In this document: positions 52,938 to 61,206 of the stretch, one piece after another
Layout: each line of letters opens with the position of its first letter
Numbering within the stretch: position 1 is the first letter of the stretch
Origin: Neoceratodus forsteri
Taxonomy: Eukaryota > Chordata > Ceratodontiformes > Ceratodontidae
Length of the DNA stretch: 64,000 bases
Reading direction: 5' to 3'
Assembly: GCA_016271365.2 (NCBI GenBank)
Contig: CM028129.1
Span: 1,003,483,501 to 1,003,547,500, forward strand
Translations under genes and position numbers: made by a program
The notes under the pieces: generated by a model
The model's input: only the letters and a program-made list of their open reading frames with translations
Told to the model about the DNA's origin: nothing
Databases searched by the model: none

Positions 52938-53555
52938 ATGGTCCGGTACCGCCCATTAAGAGGAGTTTCCTCAACGCGACTATCAGCGGTGCTGGACCTA
53001 TCAAGTGTTGGGGTGGCTTGTGTGATTGGAGTGGAGGAAGCGGTGGTAGCCTATAATGGGGCAGTTGCAGCGGCCTTCCATTCCATTGCACCCATTTGTG
53101 TCCATCCCTTGTCCACTCGTTAGAGACCTCCCTGGTTTGATGGGGATCTCCGGAGTTTAAAGACTAAGGGGCAGAGGTTAGAGAGATGCTGGAGGAGATC
53201 TGGCCTGTCAGAGGACAGGTTGGCCCTGAGGTTGCATTATACCAACTATCAGGGGGCAATCTCTTGTAAGAAGGAATATCTGTCTAGAGAGATTGCTGTG
53301 GCAAGGAACAGACCAGCTCAGCTTTTCTGCACAGTGGATGGGCTATTACATCCTGCCTGTCTCTGTATTGGGGGAGCAGGTTCAAGCACTAGGTGCGAGG
53401 AGCTGTCTGTATTCTTTGCCGACAAGGTGTCCTCTATCAGGGATGAGGTCTCCTCAAGGATCTCTCAAAGGGGATGCATGAACCGGCCTGGAGAGTGTCA
53501 CAACACTCCTCCTGCCTGGGATGAGTTTGAGATGGTTGGGGTGGAGATGTGGTGA
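52938..53555 (+). pseudogene. L2 ORF2 linker region
   Basis: The frame from 52938 reads SVGVACVIGVEEAVVAYNGA, then FHSIAPICVHPLSTR and a stop. It continues as RPPWFDGDLRSLKTKGQRLE, RCWRRSGLSEDRLALRLHYT, NYQGAISCKKEYLSREIAVA, RNRPAQLFCTVDGLLHP and LSVFFADKVSSIRDEVSSRI. PW(F/Y)xxxLxxLKxxxRxLER and FFxxKVxxIR are conserved between endonuclease and reverse transcriptase in L2. One stop at 53122 and a shift near 53555 separate it from the long reverse transcriptase frame. Confidence 0.8.
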
Positions 53556-53585
53556 AAATAATCCTGAAGCTGTGGCCAACCCAGT

Positions 53586-55106
53586 GTGAACTGGACCCAG
53601 GTCCGACTCGACTGTTGGTTGGTTGGTTGTTTGGACCAGGTTGGGCCTGTGATTGCTGGGGTTGTCTGGAGTTCCTTGAGGAGTGGGGTCTTCCCAGTGG
53701 CCTTGAAAGAGGCCTTTGTAAGACCTGTTTTGAAAAAAAACTCCCTTTACCTGGACTGCCTCAGCAATTACAGGCTGGTCTCAAACCTCCCATTTTTAGG
53801 GAAGGTTATTGAAAAAGTGGTGGCCATGCAGCTTGAGAGACACATTGCCTCTTCCTCCACCTATGAGCCTTACCAGTCTGGGTTTCATGCGGGACATAGT
53901 ACAGAGACCACCCTGGTGAGGGTGCTCAGTGATCTCCTGGTAGCGAGGGACAGGAGAGACCAGACCATCTCGGTCCTCCTGGACCTCTCTGCAGCATTTG
54001 ATACCGTGGACCATGAGGTGTTGCTTGACCACCTAGGGTATTGGTGTGGCCTGTCTGGTATTGTCATCAACTGGTTCAGGTTATACCCGACAGGCAGAGT
54101 GCAGAGGGTGATGATGGGGTTAGCCTCATCCAACCCAAAACCTCTGTGCTGTGGGCTACTGCAAGGTTCGGTCTTATCGCCCTTGTTGTTCACGATGTAC
54201 ATGCTGCCATTGGGGGACATTATCAGGCGGTACAGGCTGGGTTTTCACTGCTATGCAGATGACACCCAGCTGTACCTGTCCTGTGTGCCCAATATCCGGG
54301 TGTTGGACTCTGTATTTAACAGCTGTCTCAATGAGATCCAGGCTTGGATGACTCAAAACTGGCTTAGGCTCAACCCAGACAAGACAGAGGTACTTGTTGT
54401 GGATCCAGTTCATCAGGGCAGAGGGCGCTGTGAGGGGTTACCCTCTGACCTTGTGTTGAGGGATGTTCCTCTTACTCCATCTAGTCAAGCGAAGGATTTG
54501 GGCATGATCCTCAATTATGGTTTGATGCTTGCTCAGGTGTCGGCCATCATCAGGAGTGGATTTTATCATCTAAGGAACATTTCTCAAATCCGAGCTCTGA
54601 TACCGCCGGAGGTTCTGACCACACTTGTGCATGCTTTTGTCACTTCCAGACTGGACTATTGTAATGCCCTGTACCTAGGGTTATCTGGGGGCAACCTCTG
54701 CAGGTTGCAGCTGGTGCAGAATGCGGCGGCAAGATTACTGACTGGGGTGAGACGAAGTGAACATATCACCCCAGTCCTCCACGGTCTGCACTGGCTGCCA
54801 GTCAGGTGGAGGATTGTCTTCAAGGTAGGGCTCCTGACCTACAAAGCCCTACACAAAAGGGGACCTGTCTATCTGCAAGATCTTCTCGTCCCCTACCGTC
54901 TGCCCTGGGCACTCCATTCTGCCTGGGTGGGGGGCCTCCTTGGAGTTCCCAGAGTGAGGCTTCGGCATTCTGGAGATAGGGTGTTTTCGGTGGCCGTACC
55001 CACTCTGTGGAACTCCCTGCCTGATTATCTAAGGGAGGCCACCTCAGTAGAAGCCTTTAAGAAAGCATTAGAAACCTATTTGTTCAAGCAGGCTTTTAAT
55101 GATTGA
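53586..55106 (+). CDS. L2 reverse transcriptase frame, 506 codons, uninterrupted
   Basis: This is the longest open frame in the window. Residues 61-63 are NYR; 131-143 LLDLSAAFDTVDH carry the first catalytic Asp; 191-202 are LLQGSVLSPLLF; 223-226 are YADD (54252-54263), the catalytic pair. MLPLGDIIR near 206-214 is typical of L2. The C-terminal part includes ARLLTGVRRSEHITPVLHGL, HWLPVRWRI and LWNSLPDYLREA, and ends ETYLFKQAFND. Two substitutions stand out: GVPQGSVLGP is GLLQGSVLSP. The Met at 53586 is internal to the original ORF2, so this is a fragment without endonuclease. It is unlikely to be expressed as a normal protein. It belongs to the family that mobilises MIR-type SINEs. Confidence 0.85.
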   Translation: MNWTQVRLDCWLVGCLDQVGPVIAGVVWSSLRSGVFPVALKEAFVRPVLKKNSLYLDCLSNYRLVSNLPFLGKVIEKVVAMQLERHIASSSTYEPYQSGFHAGHSTETTLVRVLSDLLVARDRRDQTISVLLDLSAAFDTVDHEVLLDHLGYWCGLSGIVINWFRLYPTGRVQRVMMGLASSNPKPLCCGLLQGSVLSPLLFTMYMLPLGDIIRRYRLGFHCYADDTQLYLSCVPNIRVLDSVFNSCLNEIQAWMTQNWLRLNPDKTEVLVVDPVHQGRGRCEGLPSDLVLRDVPLTPSSQAKDLGMILNYGLMLAQVSAIIRSGFYHLRNISQIRALIPPEVLTTLVHAFVTSRLDYCNALYLGLSGGNLCRLQLVQNAAARLLTGVRRSEHITPVLHGLHWLPVRWRIVFKVGLLTYKALHKRGPVYLQDLLVPYRLPWALHSAWVGGLLGVPRVRLRHSGDRVFSVAVPTLWNSLPDYLREATSVEAFKKALETYLFKQAFND

Positions 55107-55339
55107 TTGGTTTTAAAGGGATGGATAGAATTTTAGTTTGTGTTTAAGCTGCTGCCTTTATTTACTGTGTTATTGAATTGTGTGTGCAGCACCCAGAGTC
55201 CATGGAAATGGGCGCTTTATAAAAAAAAATGTCTATCTATCTATATCTTTTGATATTGGTAAGAGTTTTAGATAGGAAAAGAAGTTTGGGTAGTATATTC
55301 ATTTTTATCAGGGCTGCAATGGGTGTAGCCCTGCAGTCC

Positions 55340-55628
55340 TTTCATGATCACTGAGAAAAAGGACCCCGCAGTCCTTCTGAGTGAACAACATATTGGACTG
55401 CATCACAGTCGCTTCCGCTTCTATGAAGCAGTCTGCCCATGTTGTCCCTACCGACCGCAGCACTGCCTTTTTCTCAGTGCCAGTGGTCATGGTGGAATAC
55501 GGCACACCCTGTCATGTCCAAGATGGCTGCCACACTGTACCGCACGTGCGCTAGCAGTCGCGCATGTGCAGTAGAATACAGCAGCCATCTTGGTCTCCAC
55601 AGAGTGGGCCGTGTTCTGCCATGACTGT
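55340..55628. mobile_element. Foldback element with nested palindromes and YY1-like sites
   Basis: An inner palindrome at 55481-55627 has arms of about 70 bp sharing GGTCATGG, AATACGGC and CCAAGATGGCTGC, and each arm ends in GCAC(G/A)TGCGC. An outer pair (CACTGAGAAAAAGG at 55350 and its inverse at about 55466-55480) extends the symmetry. CCAAGATGGCTGC resembles the YY1 site, once per arm in opposite orientation. No coding content; it is MITE-like. Confidence 0.65.
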
Positions 55629-55639
55629 TGGCATTTATT

Positions 55640-56935
55640 TCTTTATATATTTTTTATGTTATTGAAATTCCCCCCATCCAACTTTCCCTTTCAGTAACCC
55701 CACCAGAAATACAGAAATTACACTGGGTGTGGCCAATCCCCCAGTGTCGTGATTAGAGATCATCAATCTTTTTTTTCCACCTGTAAAAGAAAATGGTCCA
55801 CCAATGTCTTTTGTGGCTGTTCCTTGCCCCCACCCAACCCTCCCACTGAGCATCCGCCACCCCGCAACCCCCAAGCCCTTACTTACCCTATGGAGGTCCA
55901 ATGCCATAATCATCTCTGGACCGCAGACATGTCTTCACTCTTCAAAGTCGAACCATGAACTGAAGACACAGGTATGCAGTTTAATGTATTTCAATGGGGT
56001 TTTGAACTTAGTGCCATAACTTGAGCATTTTTATATATGTTTGACCCAAATTTTCAACATGCCTTCTTTGGGACTCCACGTCATCAACAATGTCACTGTC
56101 GTTAAGCAGATCTGTCCTGAAAGGCAATTTTGCAGTCTCTGCATGAAATCACCTTTTGGGCAGGAGTTGAAAATGTTCTCTTCCCTTGTTCATGAAGTGG
56201 GAGCATAACAAGGCTATGTTGAACATTTGGTGTAAAAATATTGAAAAACAACAAAGTCATGAACCTACATTGAATTTTGTGAACACAGGCTTGTAACTTT
56301 GGTACTTTTTAATATTTTTACCCCAGATTTACAACATAGCAATATCTCTACAGCACCTCATGAATGTGACAGCTGTTATTTTTCAAATCCTGGCCAATAT
56401 GTTATTTTTTACATCCCGAAAGGTGATTTCAGTCCCTGCATGAAATCACCTTTTGGCCAGGAGTTGAACAGTTTCTCTACCCTTGTTAATGAAGTGGGGT
56501 CATAAGAAGGATATGTAGGAAATTTTGTGTAAAAACATTACAAAACAAATAAGTTATGAGCCTACAATGATTTTTGCGAATGCAGGTTCATAAATTCAGT
56601 AATATTCAATATTTTTACCCCACGTTTTCCACATAACCAAATCTTTACAGCACCTCATGAATGAGACAGCTGTAATTTTTCAACTCCTGCCCAAAAAGTG
56701 TTTTTGCACCCCTAAAAGTTATTTTGCAGCCCCTGTGCAAAAACACCTTTAAGCCAGGAGTTGAACATTTTGTCTGCCCATCTTCACGAGGCAGGGTCAT
56801 AACAAGGCTATGCTGAAAATATGGTGTAAAGATACTGTATTATAAACCAACACATTTATGAGCCTATGTTACATTTTGCAAATGCACACTTGTAACTTTG
56901 GTAATTTACAATATTTTTACCCCAAATTCCTTAGC
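55640..56935 (+). repeat. Repeat family X, copy C, with about 300-bp internal period
   Basis: The head has CACCTGTAAAAGAAAATGGT and CTCCCACTGAGCATCC. It is followed by monomers whose matching points (ATATTTTTACCCCA...) fall at about 56310, 56609 and 56908, a period near 299 bp. Each monomer has CACCTCATGAATG, GACAGCTGT and AAATCACCTTTTGG or a variant. A 12-bp perfect inverted repeat AAAGGTGATTTC ... GAAATCACCTTT lies at 56419-56453. Non-coding. Confidence 0.65.
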
Positions 56936-57284
56936 TGCAGCCCTATTGGCTCTGGCCAGATTTTGTTTTTATTATATTAGTGTGTTCAATGAGTGGTTAA
57001 CTGTAGTTTAGCCCAGTTTTCTAAGCCTTCTGTAACTTTTTTTTAAAGGAGAATATCATCAACATTTACAGCAGGTCCCAATAAGCATCACAACAAATTT
57101 CAGATTTCTACATAATTTATTTTTCAAGTTACAGGCCTTTTGTGACACTGTTCTTTTCTGCCTATTAAAAAAGTCTGGATTCAGTGAAGAGCAGTTGATA
57201 ATGTCATGTAACGTCAGCTAGGGCTCTCAGCCTTGTCCTCACTGCTAGAAGTGCTGTATGATCACTGGTTCATACCAACTTTAC
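56936..57284. other. Unassigned, no gene seen
   Basis: No recognisable element or coding motif between family X copy C and the inverted minisatellite. Confidence 0.3.
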
Positions 57285-58157
57285 ATGACCAATCACAAAA
57301 TGTGCAACTTTCACCTGTTCCACACTTTGTGGCCCACACCCTTCATACAATATGTGCCACATAAACCTTACCAAATGTGTGCCCCACATACCTTCTGAAT
57401 TTTGCACTCTACACCCCTCCAGATCTAAGCATCCCAGACTCCTCCCAAAATTGTACCCTGTGCGCCTCACAAGGTTTATGCCCACATCTCTTCTACATTT
57501 TGCACACTGCACCACTATATGCAAACAAGCAAGCAAACTTTATTTATATATGGCACCGTTCCAAAGCTCAGGGCACCTTTACAAAAATGCCATACAAATT
57601 TTAAAACTCAATACATAAAACAACATCTTAAAAATTAAAATAAACTTTGTTAAGAAACCGTTCACACCCACAGTGCAGCAGCTATAGTATATCAAATTTC
57701 CAATAAATCAACAATAGTCATCAAATGCTTGTGCAAACAGATGTGCTTTCAGAGATTTCTTAAATTCTTCTATGGTCAGGCTATCACATATCCAACATGG
57801 CAAAGAATTCCACAGGGTAGGAGCCATAAAGGCAAAGGATCTACCTCCAGATGTTTTCAAACATACCCTGGGAATCTCCAGCAATCCCTTGCTGGAGGAT
57901 CGGAGCTAAAGAGAGGGACAGTAGGGTAACAGCAGTATATATTGAACCCCACATCCTTCTTGAAATTGATGCACCATACTCTTTCCAAACATTCCACTCC
58001 ATATCATTCCTGCAATCCTCCTTAATTTTGCTATCTATAATCCTCCTGAATGTTGTGACATGCAGTCCTTTTGAAATGTATGACCTATGCCCTTTCTAAT
58101 ACTGGAACCCCATAAATCTCTTGGAGTTGACACCCCATACCACTCCCAAAATTTTAG
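57285..58157 (-). repeat. Minisatellite, about 33-bp unit, reverse orientation
   Basis: 57285-57512 and 57930-58157 carry units such as AATTTTGCACTCTACACCCC and CTCCCAAAATTGTACCCTGT, which are the reverse complement of the units at 58158-58860. A separate repeat (57515-57928) interrupts the array. Confidence 0.7.
57515..57928 (-). mobile_element. Interspersed repeat inside the minisatellite (minus-strand LINE/SINE 3' part?)
   Basis: GCAAACTTTATTTATATATG, GCACCGTTCCAAAGCTCAGG and GCACCTTTACAAAAATGCCA resemble the antisense of an L2-type tail (TATATAAATAAAG, with a CTTTG-like block). The continuation, AGATGTGCTTTCAGAGATTT then AAGAATTCCACAGGGTAGGA, is a phrase common in antisense repeats of lower vertebrates. 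No protein frame is seen. The exact family is uncertain. Confidence 0.45.
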
Positions 58158-58860
58158 GATGGGTGTTAGGCACAATTTTTGGGAGGGATGTAGGGTAAAT
58201 TCTGTAAGGGGTGGATAGACCAACTTTCTAGAGTGGTGCAGGGTGCACATTTCTGGTGGGGGTACAGGGACATTTTTGGGAGGGTAGCAGGACACAAATG
58301 TTGGTATGGGTGTGGATGCTTACATTCTGTAAAAGGTGTAGAGTTCAAATTATGGAAGATATGAGGTATGCATTTTGAGAGTGATGGGGCACATATAATG
58401 GGACAGGTGTGGGTTTCAGATTTTGGGAGGCTCACACATTTCAGAAAGGGTACAATTTTTTGGGAGGCATGAAAGGTGCAAATTTTGGGAGGGGTGTGAG
58501 GCACAAATTTCAAGTGGGGTTATGGGTGCAAATTTCAGGAAGGGTAATGATACAAATTTGGGGTGTGGTGTGAGCTCAAATATTTGGAAAGGTGTTGAGC
58601 TAAAATTTTGTGAGAGGTGCAGGGGGAAATTTGAGAGGGGTGAGGGTGTAAATTTTTAGTGGGGTATGCTGTGCAAATTTTGGGAGGGGTGTGGACTGCA
58701 AATTTTGTGAATGGTATTAGGCACACTTTTTGTGAGGAGCTTGTAGACAAATTCAGGAGGTTACGGGCACAAAATTCAGCAGGGGTTTGGGCTCAAATTT
58801 TGAAAGTCGCATGTGGTACAAATTTCAGGGGTGTGGGAAACCAGTTTTGGGAGGGGATTG
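58158..58860 (+). repeat. Minisatellite, about 33-bp unit, forward orientation
   Basis: About 20 degenerate units of GGGTGCAAATTTTGGGAGGG and GTGTGAGGCACAAATTT type run to 58860. Together with the reversed array on its left this makes a large inverted repeat with its centre near 58158 (CCCAAAATTTTAGGATGGG...ATTTTTGGG). Confidence 0.75.
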
Positions 58861-59149
58861 GATTGCGGTGTGTAAAATGCAAGATGCAGATCCCACTGGT
58901 CACTGCTGGAGGCAGTCACTTCTCCTCTTCTCCAACAGATACCTAAAATCTGGACTGGGGAATGGGCTGTAGTCAACAGGGGAGGAGGGTCAAGATGGGG
59001 GAGAAGTCTGTAGTGGTAATAGCGAAGAGATTTGCACATCTGTGTGAGTCATTCACTCCAATTTCCCAGTGTGGAGTGCAGAGCCTGTACCCCCCCCCCA
59101 GGACACATGGGCTGTTGAAAAGAAGATACCTGAGCTATGAGTAGAGTTA

Positions 59150-59460
59150 AAGGGAAACATGAGGACAAGGAAGGTACTTGTGTTAGGGGATTTCATCATG
59201 CAGGAATGGAATGGGTGGTGGGGAGCGGGGAGCAGAATGATTAACAGCATTAGGGTGCTTGCCAGGAGCCTCAGTCAGGATGTGAGAAGGGAATATGACC
59301 TTGATGCCATTGCCCACCTGAGGACCAATCTCCTGGCTTGCAGACCACTGGGGGAGGTTACAGACAACTTTATAAAACTAGGGGGTGACTCAGACAGACA
59401 GCAGTCTCAGAGACCTTTTCTGAGATCTTGCCAGTTTGAAACATGAGTGAGGGGAGAGGT
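59150..59460 (+). pseudogene. CR1 ORF1 esterase remnant
   Basis: TRKVLVLGDFIMQEWNGWWG aligns by eye with the KQLLVGDSIVRRVELG block of the copy at 20.2 kb, but the nucleophile Ser of GDS is Phe. The following LSQDVRREYDLDAIAHLRTN matches the VIVHLETND region, with the Asp lost. The DxxH end is not seen in this fragment. Esterase function is lost and the frame ends at 59446. Confidence 0.55.
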
Positions 59461-59894
59461 ACTCTGATCACTTCCTTCAGTGCATGGTTGAAGGAATGTT
59501 GCAGGGAAGAGGGATTGGGGGTACTTCTGGCAGTGATGCCACTCCTGGAGGGGTAGAAGCCTATTTAAGTGGGATGACCTATTGACCTCCCCCCCACTGA
59601 GGAGGGCACCAGGAGTCTAGAGAGCAGGTTTAAAGAGCGCGTTGATGATATTTTAACCTGGAAGGGGGGACAGTTTGGAAGAACTGATATGTACTTACTT
59701 GGCTTAGAGGGACTGTGATATCCTCTCCCCACTGCTAGAGAATAGAGGAAGGCAGTGAAAAGCTACAGAAGAGAAGACTAGGGGCAACAAGATAGGATCT
59801 GGCAGAAGAAAGATGGGGCAGGGATGAATAGGAGGTCAGGAGACAAGAGAATGGGTTGGGCCAAGTATTGTGGGGGGGAACAGCAGATGATCAA

Positions 59895-60910
59895 GAGGGC
59901 TATGTGCATGAATGCCAAGAGCTTGGAAAATAAGATCAGTTATCTGGAGGCAGTGGTGGATGAGGCAAGTCTGGAGCTGGTGGTGATCACAAGGAGGGTG
60001 ACACTATATGTAAGGGAAGGTATAAAAGCTTTAGAGATGGAGGATATGGGACAGAGGGAACACACACAAACAATATGAGTACAGGTAGTTATGGAAGGGG
60101 GAAGAAATATTGGAACAGTGGTGGTTTATAGACCATTATGTCAAAAGAAGAAGTCAATGGGGAATTAGGAGAGGAGAGCAAAAGCACAACAGGGCTTGGG
60201 GAGATGTTGCTACTGCCATCTTCAACAAGCTAACTGTGAACTTGAGGATCCCATTAGCACAAAGTACAAAAAAATGGCTGGCAGAATTTTTTCAGGATGC
60301 ATTCCTAGTACAGAGATGTCGAGGAGAGTGCTATGGAGTCTGCCATCCTAGACTTGCTGCTTTCCAATAGGGACAGTGTTGGGCAGGGGGAGGTAAGGGT
60401 GCTAGATGCACTGGAAACCAACAACCATCAGACAGTTTGGCTCAGCATCAAACTGGAGATAGAGAAAAATCATTCACAGACTAAAATTGTGGACTTAAGG
60501 GCTGTTTTTGGAAAAAATGAGGGAACTGCTTGTGGGAGAAACTAGAAGTAGTAAGAGCAACAGCTGGGATAGAAACAACACAATTATTGATAGAAAATGA
60601 GGTAGTATAGCTCACCGATCTTTGAGTTAGGGTAATCAGCAAGACAAAGATGGGTAAAAAAACATTATGGTTTATGAAGATGTTAGGGAAGGCCTTGAGG
60701 GTATTTAAAAAATATAGAGCAAGCAAAGTAGAGGGGGGCAGGGTGGAGTTTCACAGCAGGATGTGGAAGGTGAACCAGATAGTGAGAAAGGTTAAGGCTG
60801 GCATGGAAGTAAGAACTGCAGAAGGTAAGAAGAAGGGTGATAAGACCTTCTTTTGTTGCATATGGGAAAAGAGGAAAACAATGATTTGTATAGAACCAGA
60901 GAGGACCAGA
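59895..60910 (+). pseudogene. CR1 ORF2 endonuclease and linker remnant
   Basis: NAKSLENKISYLEAVVDEAS and LELVVITRRV replace the usual NARSL...DIIAVTETW (the catalytic Glu is gone). GTVVVYRPL lies near 60115. AILDLLLSNRDSV, VRVLDALETNNHQTVWLSIK and the linker ALRVFKKYRASK and KKGDKTFFCCIWEKRKT follow. SDH has become NNH. Several frameshifts are present; it cannot encode an active protein. Confidence 0.65.
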
Positions 60911-61206
60911 TGTACCTACTGTATATGAGCAAAGAGAAAACTATTCAGAAAACAAATGGGAAGGTGATTTTCTCAGAGATCTTACCAATACCAAAGGCAG
61001 GAAGTGGGATGAATGAGAAAATGAAAAGGGTGAACAATTGGTTGAGGAGGTGGTGTATTATGAACAACACAGACTGCATGAAATCCTGGGAAGTGTCTGA
61101 CACAGATTCATTGTATTTTGGAAAATATGGATGGTACTTTAGTAAGAAAGGGAGTAAAGAACTAGGGCAGACATTTAGGAAATACATAAATGTTTATTTA
61201 AACTGA
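60853..61206 (+). pseudogene. Second CR1-type ORF1, esterase C-terminal part
   Basis: KVIFSEILPIPKAGSGMNEK, then MKRVNNWLRRWCIMNNTDCM and YFGKYGWYFSKKGSKELGQT, FRKYINVYLN. This matches the FSEVLP ... NxWLxxWC ... DGLHLSxxGxxxLGxxF ending of CR1 ORF1 esterases. The DGxH catalytic pair reads YGWY, so both residues are replaced. The first 30 codons of the frame (to about 60945) belong to the preceding element. The stop at 61204 is the natural ORF1 end, as ORF2 begins shortly after. Confidence 0.65.

Larger units (their letters stand above)
52910..55245 (+). mobile_element. L2 LINE, 5'-truncated
   Basis: The linker, reverse transcriptase and C-terminus of L2 are present. The 3' end reads GCAGCACCCAGAGTCCATGG and then GGGCGCTTTATAAA before a short TATC run, the classic L2 tail (GCGCTTTATAAA). 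The endonuclease half is missing. It has fewer disruptions than any other LINE here, so it is probably the youngest or slowest decayed. Confidence 0.9.
58960..60935 (+). mobile_element. CR1 LINE remnant (ORF1 part, endonuclease, linker)
   Basis: In order: an esterase-type ORF1 remnant (59159-59450), an N-terminal ORF2 stretch with KRAMCMNAKSLENKISYLEA (59898), an endonuclease remnant (60000-60500) and a linker ending KKGDKTFFCCIWEKRKT at about 60880. This follows the same order as the CR1 at 19.8-22.0 kb and then stops where another CR1-type element begins. No reverse transcriptase follows in this copy. Confidence 0.7.
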
